Source of the DNA: Gemmatimonadales bacterium
GTDB lineage: Bacteria; Gemmatimonadota; Gemmatimonadetes; Gemmatimonadales; GWC2-71-9
Length of the DNA stretch: 64,000 nt
Assembly: GCA_036279355.1 (NCBI GenBank)
Contig: DASUJH010000002.1
Span: 1 to 64,000, forward strand
Direction: 5' to 3'
In this document: in pieces, positions 25,657 through 35,241 of the stretch
How the letters are laid out: every line of letters starts with the position of its first letter
Numbering within the stretch: position 1 is the stretch's first letter
Translations under genes and position numbers: made by a program
The notes under the pieces: generated by a model
Seen by the model: only the letters and a program-made list of their open reading frames with translations
Told to the model about the DNA's origin: nothing
The model's database searches: none

Positions 25657-27038
25657 CGCGCGCCGCCTTTCTTCCCGAACAACTCGAAGAACCGCGAGAA
25701 GACCTCGATGCCGCTCCAGAGCTGCTCGAGGTCGAGCTTTTCATTGGGCGAATGCAGCCCGTCGTCAGGGAGCCCGATGCCGGTGAGGATGACGGGCGCA
25801 CCCGCGAGACCCAGCTCGGGCACGATGGGAATCGATCCGCCGGCGCGTACGCGCACGGCCGGCTTGCCGGTGACCTGCTCGAATGCTTCATCCAGCACCG
25901 CATACGCGGGACTCGCGGTGTCGACCTGCACGGGATCGCCGCCGTGGAGGATGCGGACCTCCACATCCGCCCATCGGGGCGCGAGCGCGGCCACCGCGCG
26001 GGTGAGCTGTTGGGCCACCTGCTCGAACCGCTGCCCTGGCACGAGTCGGAGGCTCACCTTGGCGGTGGCCTGTGCGGGGATCACGGTCTTGGCGCCGTCC
26101 CCGGTGAAGCCGCCCCGAATGCCGTGGATCTCGAGCGTGGGGAGGGCCCAAACCCGCTCGAAGATGCTGTGCTGCTTGAGGCCGGTGAGCGCCTTGCCGG
26201 TCACCTCCTGCTCGAGGAACCGTTTCTTGTCGAAGGGCAGCCGCTTCCATGCCTTGAGCTCCCCGGCCGTGGGCGGCTCCACGGCGGCGTAGAGCTTCGG
26301 GACCTGGATCTCGCCCTCGGCACTCTTGAGCCCCGCAAGGATCCGGACCAGGGTTTCGATCGCATTGGGTGCCACTCCGCCGTAGCTGCCCGAATGCAGG
26401 TCGCGGCGGAGGGTGCGCACGGCAATCTCGGCGTAGCACATGCCGCGGAGCGCCGTGTAGACCGCGGGAATGCCGGGCGCGAAGTATGACATATCCGCAA
26501 CCACCACCGCGTCCGCTTCGGTGCGCCACGGCTCGGCGTGCAGCAGGTCGGAGATCATGTGGCCGCCGGACTCTTCCTCGCCCTCAACGATGAAACGCAC
26601 GTTGAGCGGCGCGCCGCCATCGGTGGCCGCGCCGGCGCCGCGCACTGCCTCGTACGCCTTGAGCAGGCAGAAGACCTGACCCTTGTCGTCGGCGGCGCCG
26701 CGGGCGTAGATCCGGCCGTCGCGCACGGTGGGGTCGAAAGGCGGTGAAATCCACTCGTCGAGGGGATCGGGCGGCTGCACGTCGTAGTGGCCGTAGAGGA
26801 GAACCGTCGGACATCCTGATCGGGGCGGACTTTCGGCCCACACCACCGGGTGTCCCCGCCCCTCGACCAGTTGGACGGTCGGACAACCGAGCCTCCGGAG
26901 CTCGGCCGCCAGCCAGTCCGCGGCGCGGCGGCAGTCCGCCGCGTGCGCGGGGAGCGCGCTTACACTCGGGATCGCAAGAAAGTCGCGGAGCTCGCCGAGA
27001 AGGCGCGCACGTTCGCGCTGCACGAATTTTCGAACCAT
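25653..27038 (-). CDS. M20-family metallopeptidase (dipeptidase/carboxypeptidase type)
   Basis: A 461-residue di-zinc peptidase. The first metal site is LLYGHYDVQPPDPLDEW, the bridging Asp lies in YARGAADDKGQ, and the catalytic Glu is in VEGEEESGGH. The lid/dimerisation domain covers about 200-360 and the C-terminal metal His is in GLHSPNEKL. There is no signal peptide, so it is cytoplasmic and probably cleaves di- or tripeptides. ATG 27038 is chosen over the longer reading because the family N-terminus begins there; no strong ribosome site is visible. Confidence 0.92.
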   Translation of the reverse strand: MVRKFVQRERARLLGELRDFLAIPSVSALPAHAADCRRAADWLAAELRRLGCPTVQLVEGRGHPVVWAESPPRSGCPTVLLYGHYDVQPPDPLDEWISPPFDPTVRDGRIYARGAADDKGQVFCLLKAYEAVRGAGAATDGGAPLNVRFIVEGEEESGGHMISDLLHAEPWRTEADAVVVADMSYFAPGIPAVYTALRGMCYAEIAVRTLRRDLHSGSYGGVAPNAIETLVRILAGLKSAEGEIQVPKLYAAVEPPTAGELKAWKRLPFDKKRFLEQEVTGKALTGLKQHSIFERVWALPTLEIHGIRGGFTGDGAKTVIPAQATAKVSLRLVPGQRFEQVAQQLTRAVAALAPRWADVEVRILHGGDPVQVDTASPAYAVLDEAFEQVTGKPAVRVRAGGSIPIVPELGLAGAPVILTGIGLPDDGLHSPNEKLDLEQLWSGIEVFSRFFELFGKKGGAR

Positions 27039-27215
27039 GGCTGCAAAGGTACACGGATTGACTCGGCGCGCCATGACGCCGGGACCCGGCTCACCGTACC
27101 CGTGACACGTCTCACAGAAGCGCGCGGTGCAGGGGGATACCCTCAACGTCTGGACATTGCACCCGCGCCACGACACGCAGGCGAGCACGAGCCGCAGGCT
27201 ACAGGAGACGCATAT

Positions 27216-28025
27216 ATGAAGATGACGCAGCGCTACACGTTGATGGCCGCGCTGGCTGGATCACTGACCCTCGTGGTCGGCATCCAGACCGCCGCGGCCC
27301 AGGACACCAGCACCACCTCGCAGCAGGGCCAGACGTACACCACACCGGACTCGAGTCAGATGTCACAGGATTCGAGCCAGATGCCGGCGGATACGAGCCG
27401 GATGGCACAGGACTCGAGCCGCACGTCGAGCGCGCAGGATTCGACGCCGGGCAAAAAATGGGGCTACCCGGTCGACACGACCGGTCAGCAGAATCCCCCA
27501 GGCTATCGTGGCATGGAGCGGCCCGCAGGCATCGATAGCGCCGAGGCCGCGAACGATTCGGGCGTCGCCGATAGCAGCTACCAGCCGAACCCCACGAGCC
27601 ATGTGCAGCAGCGCGAGCGGCAGAACGCGGCTGACTCGGCCGGGCAGCCGGTCGAAACCGGTGCAGTGAACGACTCGACGCCGGGGCGCAAGTGGGGCTA
27701 CCCGGTCGACACGACCGGTCAGCAGAACCCTCCAGGCTATCGCGGCATGGAGCGGCCGCAGGCTGTCGGGAGCGACAGCACCCAGTCGGGCCTCGCCCAG
27801 GACTCGTCGTCGATGCAGAACCCCTCCGGCGCGAGCAGCGACACGTCGTCCATGAGCACGAGCGATTCGTCCAAAACCAGGACGCACGCGAGGAAGCATC
27901 GGCGGCACCACCGGCTCCACGGCGACACGACCTCGACCACCAGCTCGGAGCAGGGCAAAACCAGCAACGACTCCACTCACATCCGGACCGACTCGTCCCG
28001 GATGAGCAGCGATTCATCACGGTAG
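27216..28025 (+). CDS. Secreted Ser/Thr/Asp-rich protein with a duplicated 29-residue module
   Basis: A 269-residue protein with a signal peptide (cleavage near TAAAQD). Most of the mature chain is low-complexity DSSQM/DTSRM-type sequence. Two copies of a 29-residue module (residues 75-103 and 153-181) with core KWGYPVDTTGQQNPPGYRGM differ at one residue (Lys80 versus Arg158). The C-terminus is Arg/His-rich, then Ser/Asp-rich. AGGAG lies nine bases before the ATG. Composition suggests a disordered periplasmic or surface protein, perhaps ion-binding. I know no family for it. Confidence 0.75.
   Translation: MKMTQRYTLMAALAGSLTLVVGIQTAAAQDTSTTSQQGQTYTTPDSSQMSQDSSQMPADTSRMAQDSSRTSSAQDSTPGKKWGYPVDTTGQQNPPGYRGMERPAGIDSAEAANDSGVADSSYQPNPTSHVQQRERQNAADSAGQPVETGAVNDSTPGRKWGYPVDTTGQQNPPGYRGMERPQAVGSDSTQSGLAQDSSSMQNPSGASSDTSSMSTSDSSKTRTHARKHRRHHRLHGDTTSTTSSEQGKTSNDSTHIRTDSSRMSSDSSR
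27438..27758 (+). repeat. Direct repeat of an 87-bp coding module
   Basis: Copies at 27438-27524 and 27672-27758 encode the two KWGYPVDTTG modules. Much of the DNA, including GGGGCTACCCGGTCGACACG, is identical, with scattered third-position changes, so this is a fairly recent internal duplication under protein-level constraint. Confidence 0.85.
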
Positions 28026-28060
28026 CCGGAACGGCATCGGGCGGTGCGAGCCCCGAAATA

Positions 28061-28093
28061 CGAGAGGGCGCCGACAAACTCGGCGCCCTCTCG
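28061..28093. terminator. Perfect 13-bp hairpin between convergent genes
   Basis: CGAGAGGGCGCCG (28061-28073) and its exact complement (28081-28093) flank a 7-base loop, ACAAACT. It lies between the 3' ends of the repetitive secreted protein and the aminopeptidase, so it can serve both strands. No U-tract follows. Confidence 0.75.
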
Positions 28094-28115
28094 TGCATTC
28101 GAATGCCGCCCCGCT

Positions 28116-29192
28116 CTATTGCGCGCGATCGCCTACCGCGCGCTCGAGGCGGGCGTACGCGCTGTCGCCCTGGACCCCCTGCATCAGCTGCTCGAGCGCG
28201 GCGACGCTCTCCCGCACGCTCGATCCGTGCTGCTCGTACCAGCGGTCGAAGAGATCGAGGCGGGTGCGGTAGATCCTTGCCCCCACGAGCCGCGCGTTAT
28301 TGATGGGCCGCTCGCCGAGCGGGCCGATGTGGTAGGTGCGGAGCTGGCTGCCGATCGGCCCCTCGAGTTGCTCGCGGGCCCAGCGCGCGGCCGCGGCGCG
28401 ACCCGAGTCGAGCGCGGCGGGGGCGGGATGGGTCGCGTAGAACGTGTCGAGCCGACTCACCAGCGAATCGTAGTAGGCGCCGAGCACGATCTCGTCGTGC
28501 CAGCGGTCGGCGGCATAGCGGGCGGCGGCGGGATCGCCCCGGTCGCCGAAGAAGTGCTCCGCCGCCCGGTAGCCGACGAGTTGCGCAAAGCTCTCGTTGA
28601 ACGGCGTCGCACTTGGCACGTACAGCGTATTGTGGGCGATCTCGTGAAAGACGAGCGCCGCGAGCTCGACCGAATCCGGCGTGAGCGCGGTCGAGAGCAG
28701 CGGATCATTGAACCAGCCCAGCGTCGAGAACGCCGCCGCCGGCCGGAGATAGGTGTCATAGCCGCGGCGCTCGAGGCCGGCCGCCTCGCGCCGGGCGGCG
28801 TCGAAGTCGAAGAATCCCTTGTACGGAATCCGCCCCACGATGGGATACTTCCAGGTGTACGGGCAGATGCAGTCCTTGGGCGCCGCGGACAGATTGAGCA
28901 GCAGCGTATCGCGGCCGACGTCCGCGTAGGTGGTGTAGGTGTCGCCGGCCTTGAGGCCCAGATGTGCCGCGTAATCGCGGGTGTCGAGCACCAGGCGGAG
29001 CGAGCGCCGAAGCTCGGGCGCCGTGCCGGGATCGCGCACCAGATCGGCGATGGGCTGGCGCGACTTCAGGATGCGGGTCTCCTCGAACCCCGCACGCGTG
29101 AGGTAGCGCACATCGCGGCTCGAGAGATATGCGGTGCCGTATCCGGCGAAGAGGACCCCGACGAAAACCAGGAAGAGCATGCCCCGACTCAC
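28116..29192 (-). CDS. Putative zinc aminopeptidase (Pfam Aminopep family)
   Basis: A 358-residue protein with an N-terminal hydrophobic anchor (residues 4-22). The zinc motif is [12 protein letters not shown] (His183, Glu184, His187) and the downstream ATPFNESFA gives Glu200 as third ligand. This matches the predicted aminopeptidase family found mainly in Proteobacteria. GTG 29192 overlaps the stop of the upstream metallopeptidase gene (GTGA); ATG 29180 is an internal alternative. It probably acts on periplasmic peptides, anchored in the inner membrane; substrates are unknown. Confidence 0.85.
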   Translation of the reverse strand: MSRGMLFLVFVGVLFAGYGTAYLSSRDVRYLTRAGFEETRILKSRQPIADLVRDPGTAPELRRSLRLVLDTRDYAAHLGLKAGDTYTTYADVGRDTLLLNLSAAPKDCICPYTWKYPIVGRIPYKGFFDFDAARREAAGLERRGYDTYLRPAAAFSTLGWFNDPLLSTALTPDSVELAALVFHEIAHNTLYVPSATPFNESFAQLVGYRAAEHFFGDRGDPAAARYAADRWHDEIVLGAYYDSLVSRLDTFYATHPAPAALDSGRAAAARWAREQLEGPIGSQLRTYHIGPLGERPINNARLVGARIYRTRLDLFDRWYEQHGSSVRESVAALEQLMQGVQGDSAYARLERAVGDRAQ

Positions 29193-30928
29193 CGGATGCG
29201 CACGAGCCCGATCCGCGGGATCAGCGCGGCCGAGATCGCGGTGCTGGCCGTGCCCGTGAGCCGGAACTGCACCGGCCCCGCGTTCGCGCCCTGCTTGATC
29301 AGCACGTCGTGCGAGGAGCCCTGTTTGAGCGTACCGGTACGCGCATAGTCGCCGCTCGTGCTGTCGGGCGTGAGCGGATAGGGCTTGGTGAAGATTTGCG
29401 GCGTGGCGGTGCCGTTCTGCGAGTCTTGCGCGTTCAGCTGCGCGAACACGTCCCGCAGGTCCAGGTTCTGGTACTGCAAGAGCGGATCGGCCGGCGCGAA
29501 ACCCTGCAGGTCGTCGAGGTAGTTCGCCATCTGCCAGATGGATACCAGCCGGTCGAACGGCACTCCGCTCTGCTGTACCACGTTGGGCGCGCCCGTGAGA
29601 TTCGTCTCCTCGAGCTTCCGGGTAAAGTCGGTCGCCTTGACGACGAATCCGGACGGCGTCGCTCCGCCGAATGCCTCCGCCGCCCAGCGCACGAACAGCC
29701 AGTTGGCGCCGCGCTCCGGCAGCAGACCGCTCGAGCTGGCGGGATCAATCAGGAAGACCTGCTCGGGAAAGTTCAGATACTCGAACGCATTCTGGAAGTC
29801 GGAGAGCGCAAACTGGATATAGGTCTCCGTGCTGCCGCGGGTCGGGTTCGACGCGTCCGGAATGAGCCGGCCGCCCAGCTCCTCGGCGTAATGCGAAAGT
29901 CCTTCGTTGAGCCAGGTCACCTCCGCCGCGCCCGTGCGCCGGAGCGCGTGCTGCCCGTAGCTGATCATGTGCTGGAACTCGTGGATGAACGTCGGCGCGA
30001 GATTGGCCCGCGCGAACGCGGCCGAGATTCCACAGTTCCTGTTGTTGGGATCGGGCACGATCCCGTAGAAGATTTCCCCCTTGTTGGAGCCGGGGACCGA
30101 CGGCTCCAGATCGGAGCTCAGGAAATATCCCAGGATGACGCTGTTGGTGACGTTGCAGTTGCCGCTCAGCTTGTTGATCTGCGGCGTGAGCAGCACCTTC
30201 ACCACCGAATTCTGGTCGATGTCGGTGACGGGGCCGAAGTTGGTGGTGTCGATCGGGTAGAGGAAGTCGTCGAAGAGCTGCGCCACCTGATCGATGTCCG
30301 TCTGCGAGTAGCCGCCGCCGACCGGTTCGGAATTGTCGGTGAAGATGGCCACCTGGCCGCCCACCTGCCGCGCAGTCGCGGTGACCGTCACGAACGACGT
30401 GCACTGGTCGGTGGCGCAGACGTTGAAGTCTTCGACGTCGCCCACGACGGGCGCGGCCGCGAACGAGGGCGCCCGCGTGACGTCCGGGCGGAAGAGCCGC
30501 GTGCCGGGATCGGTCGACAGGGCCTGCTCGCGGAGTCGCAGCATCGCATGGAACTGCTCGGCCGTGGCGGGGCGCCGAAAGGCGGGGAAGAGCGCGGTCG
30601 AGATCACGTCAGGCGCGGGTCCGGACGATGCGGTGGCGGCCGCCGCGTTGCCCGTGAGCGCGTACGGCCCGGCGATGCCCTGATCCGTCACCTGGCCTGC
30701 GGTGGCGATGGCGAGATACAGATACTCGGCGCCCGCGGCGCCTGCCGCGGGCAGCGCCACGCACGGCGTGACACCGGGGTCGCTGATGGCGAACTGGCCG
30801 GGCGAGAGCACCGTTGGCTGCAGGCTTGTGCACGAGAGATCGGGGTTCGGTCCGGTGGTGTCGCTGCTGCACGCCGCCAACATGGCGAGGGACGTCGTCA
30901 ACGCAAGGAACGGCAAATGTCGGGTCAC
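29189..30928 (-). CDS. Lipoprotein with HExxH...E metallopeptidase domain
   Basis: A 579-residue protein. A lipoprotein signal ends in MLAAC (Cys20). The first 160 residues are beta-rich. The catalytic region has [12 protein letters not shown] (His316, Glu317, His320) and [14 protein letters not shown] with Glu342, a gluzincin-like layout such as in M30-type peptidases. The C-terminal part (about 480-579) looks like a beta-sandwich. GTG 30928 begins the signal. It overlaps the next gene by four bases, so the two peptidases are co-translated. Confidence 0.82.
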   Translation of the reverse strand: MTRHLPFLALTTSLAMLAACSSDTTGPNPDLSCTSLQPTVLSPGQFAISDPGVTPCVALPAAGAAGAEYLYLAIATAGQVTDQGIAGPYALTGNAAAATASSGPAPDVISTALFPAFRRPATAEQFHAMLRLREQALSTDPGTRLFRPDVTRAPSFAAAPVVGDVEDFNVCATDQCTSFVTVTATARQVGGQVAIFTDNSEPVGGGYSQTDIDQVAQLFDDFLYPIDTTNFGPVTDIDQNSVVKVLLTPQINKLSGNCNVTNSVILGYFLSSDLEPSVPGSNKGEIFYGIVPDPNNRNCGISAAFARANLAPTFIHEFQHMISYGQHALRRTGAAEVTWLNEGLSHYAEELGGRLIPDASNPTRGSTETYIQFALSDFQNAFEYLNFPEQVFLIDPASSSGLLPERGANWLFVRWAAEAFGGATPSGFVVKATDFTRKLEETNLTGAPNVVQQSGVPFDRLVSIWQMANYLDDLQGFAPADPLLQYQNLDLRDVFAQLNAQDSQNGTATPQIFTKPYPLTPDSTSGDYARTGTLKQGSSHDVLIKQGANAGPVQFRLTGTASTAISAALIPRIGLVRIR

Positions 30929-31030
30929 GGGGCAGACGCTCCGGCAGGCTGGTTGGGCGCGACGTGGGCAGCAAAATACGATGGCACAATGGCTTTTGAC
31001 AATCACCGGACCCGCCGGTACCTTCTCACC

Positions 31031-31708
31031 GTGTCCGACGATGCCTGGCTCTCCCACGTCAAATTCAATGCCGATGGGCTCGTCCCCGTGGTGGCGCAGG
31101 AGCGCCGGACGGGCGACGTGCTGATGCTCGCGTACGCCGACCAGAACGCGCTGCGCTCGACTCGCGCGTCCGGATTCGCCCACTACTTCAGCCGCTCGCG
31201 CCGGGCGCCGTGGCGGAAAGGGGAAACGTCGGGCCACGTCCAGCGTGTGCGCGAAATCCGACTCGACTGCGACGGCGACACCGTGCTCTACGAGGTCGAC
31301 CAGACCGGGCCGGCATGTCACACCGGCGACCCGACCTGCTTCACCGCGCGGGTGACGTCCGAGGGCGCGGTCGAACGCACGCCCGCCGAAGCAGCGGTCC
31401 GGCGCAGCGCGCAGGACGCCCGCGTGCTCGACGGCCTGGCCGCGCGCATCGATGCCCGCGCCGCCGAGCGGCCTCAGGGCTCGTACACCGCGCGCCTGCT
31501 CGACGAGGGCACGCCCGCCGTCGCGCAGAAGATGGGCGAGGAGGCCGTCGAGGTGGTGGTCGCAGCGCTCGCCCAGGACGACGGGCGCCTCGTCGCCGAG
31601 TCGGCGGACCTGCTGTATCACCTGCTCGTGCTGCTCCGCGCCCGCGCGGTGCCGGCGGAGCAGGTGTGGGCTGAGCTTTCCCGGAGAAGCGCGGGCGGCA
31701 ACCGGTAG
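31031..31708 (+). CDS. hisIE: Bifunctional phosphoribosyl-AMP cyclohydrolase / phosphoribosyl-ATP pyrophosphatase
   Basis: A 225-residue fusion catalysing the second and third steps of histidine synthesis. The HisI part (1-115) has [31 protein letters not shown] and the zinc motif [12 protein letters not shown]. The HisE part (about 130-225) has [16 protein letters not shown] and [13 protein letters not shown]. No other his gene is nearby. GTG 31031 is chosen from the usual HisI N-terminus; ATG 30989 is an alternative. dnaE starts 17 bases after the stop. Confidence 0.95.
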   Translation: MSDDAWLSHVKFNADGLVPVVAQERRTGDVLMLAYADQNALRSTRASGFAHYFSRSRRAPWRKGETSGHVQRVREIRLDCDGDTVLYEVDQTGPACHTGDPTCFTARVTSEGAVERTPAEAAVRRSAQDARVLDGLAARIDARAAERPQGSYTARLLDEGTPAVAQKMGEEAVEVVVAALAQDDGRLVAESADLLYHLLVLLRARAVPAEQVWAELSRRSAGGNR

Positions 31709-31725
31709 CCCGGCACGCCGTCACG

Positions 31726-34700
31726 ATGTCCTTCGTCCACCTCCACACCCACAGCGAATACTCCCTCCTCGACGGGGCCAACCGGATCCCCGAGCTGGTG
31801 GCGCAAGTGCGGCGGCTCGGCATGGACAGCCTTGCCGTCACCGATCACGGCAACATGCACGCGGCCTGGACCTTCTACGAGGAAGCGAAGGCCCAGGGCA
31901 TCCGGCCGATCCTGGGCTTCGAGGCATACCTCGCCTTCGGATCCCGGCGCGACGCGCAGAAGCCGGCCTGGGCACCGGCGCACTACAGCCATCTCGTGCT
32001 GCTCGCCCGCAATCGCACCGGCTACCGGAACCTCGTGCGGCTCACGTCGATCGGGTTCACGGAAGGGTTCTACCGGCGACCCCGCATCGACAAGGAAGTG
32101 CTCGCCGAGCACGCGGAGGGCATCGTATGCCTCGCCGCGTGCCTCTCAGGCGAAGTCGCGCACTACCTCCGCCAGCAGAAGTACGAGGAGGCGCGCCGGA
32201 GCGCGGAGTGGTTCGCGCAGACCTTCGGCCCCGGCGGCTTCTGGCTCGAGATCCAGCAGCACGGCATCACCGACGAGCGCATCGTCACCGAAGGCATGCT
32301 CCGCCTCGGCCGCGAGCTGGGCCTTGGTGTCGTGGCGACCAACGACGCGCACTACCTGCGGCGCGAGGACGCCGAAGCGCACGACGTGCTCCTCGCGATC
32401 GGCACCGGCAGCGATCTCGACGACCCGCGTCGGTTCCGATTCACCGGCCGGGAGTCGTACGTCAAGTCGTCGGAAGAGATGCGGGCGGTTTTTCCCGACC
32501 AGCCCGATGCGCTGGCCAACACGCAGACCGTCGCCGATCTCTGCGAGTTCTCCTTCGAGAAGCGCTACTTCCTGCCGGAGTTCCCCCGCCCAGCCGAGTA
32601 TGCGAGCGACGAGGCGCTGCTGGGCCGACTCGCGTCCGATGGCGCGCGCACGCGCTACGGCGAGCCCCTGCCGCCCGCCGTCCAGGAGCGGCTCGACTAC
32701 GAGCTCGGCGTCATCAATACGGCGGGGTACGCGGGCTACTTCCTCATCGTGCAGGACTTCATCGCGGCGGCGCGCGCGCGCGGCATTCCGGTGGGCCCGG
32801 GCCGCGGCTCCGCCGCCGGCTCGCTGGTGGCGTACTCCCTCGGCATCACCAACGTGGACCCGCTCCGGTTCGACCTGCTGTTCGAGCGATTCCTGAACCC
32901 CGAGCGCGTCTCGATGCCGGACATCGACGTGGACTTCTGCTTCGAGCGACGCGGCGAGGTGATCGAGTACGTGCGCCAGCGCTACGGCCGCGCGAGCGTG
33001 GGCCAGATCGTCACGTTCGGCACCATGAAGGCGCGCGCCGCGGTGAAGGACGTGGCCCGCGTGCTCCGGGTGCCGCCCGGCGACGCCGACAAACTCACCA
33101 AGCTCATCCCCTCGGGCCCGGCGTTCAGCCTCACCATCCCCGAGGCGAGAACGAAGATCGCCGAGCTGCGCCAGCTCGCCGAGGAGGATGCCACCTACGC
33201 GCGCCTGCTCGACCTGAGCAGCCGGATCGAGGGCATCTCGCGCCACATGTCGGTGCACGCGGCGGGCGTCGTGATCGCGCCGGGCCCGCTCGTCGAGTAC
33301 GTCCCGGTGTGCACCGCCCCAACCCGGGGCGCGGGCCAGAGCACCGGCGGTGAGGACGCGATCATCACGCAGTACGACATGGACGCGCTCGAGAAGGTCG
33401 GCATGCTCAAGATGGACATGCTCGGCCTCAAGACGCTCACCGTGATCCACGACGCGGTCCGGATGATCGCCGAGCGGGCAGGACCCGGCCAGGCGGCGCC
33501 GGACATGGACGCGCTGCCGTTCGACGACCCCGAGGTTTACGCGCTGCTCCGCGCCGGCCGCACCGGCGGCATCTTCCAGTTCGAGTCGCCGCTCGCGACC
33601 GACACGCTGCGCGCCATGCGCTGCGACCGATTCGACGACCTCGTCGCCTCGAACGCGCTGCTCCGCCCCGGCCCGCTCGACGCGGGCATGCACACCGTCT
33701 TCATCAAGCGGAAGCTCGGCCAGGAGCGGGTGACCTATCCGCATCCGCTGCTCAAGGAGGTGCTGGAGCCGACCCATGGCGTCATCACTTACCAGGAGCA
33801 GGTGATGCGCATCGCCAACGTGCTGGCCGGCTTCTCGCTGGCCGAAGCGGACGTGCTGCGAAAGGCGGTGGGCAAGAAGAATCAGGAGCTGGCGAATCAG
33901 GAGGTGGCCAAGTTCGTCGAGCGCGCCGTGGCGCGGGGGCACGCGCGCCCGATGGCGGAGGAGGTGGGACGGCAGATCGTCACCTTCGGGCGCTACGGCT
34001 TCAACAAGTCGCACTCGGTGGCGTACTCGGTGCTGGCGTACCAGACCGCGTGGCTCAAGGCGCACCACCCGGCCGAGTTCATGGCAGCGCTGCTCTCGTC
34101 GGAAATCGGCAACACCGACAAGGTGGTGCAGTACATCAACGAGGGACGCGAGCTCGGGCTCGAGGTGCTGCCGCCCGACGTCAACGAGTCCGGCTTCAAG
34201 TTCACCGTCACCGGTGAGCGCCGGATCCGCTTCGGCCTGGGCGCGGTCCGGAACGTCGGCTGGGGGGCCATCGACTCGATCATCACGGCCCGCCGCACGG
34301 GCCCCTTCACGACGCTCACCGACCTGGTCGAGCGCATCGACCTCCGCCTCTGCAACAAGCGGGTGCTCGAGTCGCTCATCGCCGCCGGGGCATGCGACGG
34401 CCTGGGCGGGCACCGCAAGCAACTGATCGAAGCTCTCGACCGCGCCCTCGCCGAGGCGCAGTTGAAGCAGCAGGAGCGCGAGGCCGGCCAGGGTTCGTTG
34501 TTTGGCGATCCCGGTACGCCTACTACCATTGCCGCCTCTACCGCCCTTCCCGCCTCGAGCGCGCTTCCAGAGGTCCCCGAATGGCCGGAAAGCGAGCGCT
34601 TGGCGCGCGAGAAAGATGTTCTCGGCTTCTTCATCTCCGGCCACCCTCTGGAGCGGTTCCGGAGCGAGGTCGAGCTGTTCGGCACCCGGACCACGGCCAC

Positions 34701-35238
34701 CCTGCACGAGTGGAGCGAGCACCAGGTGAGCACGGCCGTCGTGGTGACGGCCGTGAAGCGGCAGATCTCGAAGAAAACCGGAAAGGAATACGCGCGGCTC
34801 GTGCTGGAGGACTTCCACGGCACGGCCGAGGCGATCGTCTTTCCGGAAGCGTGGGCCAAGCTCAACCAGACCATCCAGCCGGACGCCGCGCTGCTCCTCA
34901 CCGGCGGCTACAGCGCGCGCGACCGGGGCGAGGACCGCGCGCCGTTCGTCGTCGAGGACGCCCGCCCGCTCGAGGAGTTGAAGGAGTCGGGCGCGGTGGG
35001 CCTGAGCCTCCGCTGGCGCGCGCCGTCTGCGCCGGCCTCCGCCGCGCTCAAGGCGGCCGCCGCCCTCTGCGAGGCGCATCGGGGGCCGATCCCGGTCTAT
35101 ATTGAATGGTCCGACGGGAATGGAGAGGCTGTCCGGCTCCGCTCGCGGCGCCTGCGCGTCGCGGCCGGCGACGACCTGTTGCGCGCGCTACGCGACCTGC
35201 TCGGCCACGACGCCGTCCATTACGTGAAAGCGGGATGA
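31726..35238 (+). CDS. dnaE: DNA polymerase III alpha subunit
   Basis: A 1170-residue replicative polymerase. The PHP domain (VHLHTHSEYSLLDGANRI) lies at the N-terminus. The palm carries catalytic acidic residues in MPDIDVDFCFERR and LKMDMLGLKTL. Fingers contain NALLRPGPLDAGMHTVF, followed by the beta-binding and OB-fold regions. Length is usual for DnaE1. A Thr/Ala/Ser/Pro stretch at about residues 925-953, encoded by TACCGCC-like short repeats (34511-34562), interrupts the linker before the OB fold and may be a repeat expansion. accA follows after three bases. Confidence 0.97.
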   Translation: MSFVHLHTHSEYSLLDGANRIPELVAQVRRLGMDSLAVTDHGNMHAAWTFYEEAKAQGIRPILGFEAYLAFGSRRDAQKPAWAPAHYSHLVLLARNRTGYRNLVRLTSIGFTEGFYRRPRIDKEVLAEHAEGIVCLAACLSGEVAHYLRQQKYEEARRSAEWFAQTFGPGGFWLEIQQHGITDERIVTEGMLRLGRELGLGVVATNDAHYLRREDAEAHDVLLAIGTGSDLDDPRRFRFTGRESYVKSSEEMRAVFPDQPDALANTQTVADLCEFSFEKRYFLPEFPRPAEYASDEALLGRLASDGARTRYGEPLPPAVQERLDYELGVINTAGYAGYFLIVQDFIAAARARGIPVGPGRGSAAGSLVAYSLGITNVDPLRFDLLFERFLNPERVSMPDIDVDFCFERRGEVIEYVRQRYGRASVGQIVTFGTMKARAAVKDVARVLRVPPGDADKLTKLIPSGPAFSLTIPEARTKIAELRQLAEEDATYARLLDLSSRIEGISRHMSVHAAGVVIAPGPLVEYVPVCTAPTRGAGQSTGGEDAIITQYDMDALEKVGMLKMDMLGLKTLTVIHDAVRMIAERAGPGQAAPDMDALPFDDPEVYALLRAGRTGGIFQFESPLATDTLRAMRCDRFDDLVASNALLRPGPLDAGMHTVFIKRKLGQERVTYPHPLLKEVLEPTHGVITYQEQVMRIANVLAGFSLAEADVLRKAVGKKNQELANQEVAKFVERAVARGHARPMAEEVGRQIVTFGRYGFNKSHSVAYSVLAYQTAWLKAHHPAEFMAALLSSEIGNTDKVVQYINEGRELGLEVLPPDVNESGFKFTVTGERRIRFGLGAVRNVGWGAIDSIITARRTGPFTTLTDLVERIDLRLCNKRVLESLIAAGACDGLGGHRKQLIEALDRALAEAQLKQQEREAGQGSLFGDPGTPTTIAASTALPASSALPEVPEWPESERLAREKDVLGFFISGHPLERFRSEVELFGTRTTATLHEWSEHQVSTAVVVTAVKRQISKKTGKEYARLVLEDFHGTAEAIVFPEAWAKLNQTIQPDAALLLTGGYSARDRGEDRAPFVVEDARPLEELKESGAVGLSLRWRAPSAPASAALKAAAALCEAHRGPIPVYIEWSDGNGEAVRLRSRRLRVAAGDDLLRALRDLLGHDAVHYVKAG
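34511..34562. repeat. Short pyrimidine-rich repeat within dnaE
   Basis: Imperfect reiterations of (c)TACCgcC(t) and CCGCCT encode a Thr/Ala/Ser/Pro-rich linker in DnaE. The unit resembles one arm of the GGCGGTAAG-type inverted repeat at 39884-39968. Only one arm is present here. Confidence 0.5.
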
Positions 35239-35241
35239 CCG

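Noticed and set aside
29129-30988. Long open plus-strand frame leading into HisIE
   Set aside because: It is the antisense shadow of the lipoprotein peptidase gene; HisI homology begins only at about 31031.
32146-35079. 977-codon minus-strand frame opposite dnaE
   Set aside because: Composition is His/Arg/Glu-rich antisense shadow with no motif, whereas the plus strand encodes unmistakable DnaE.
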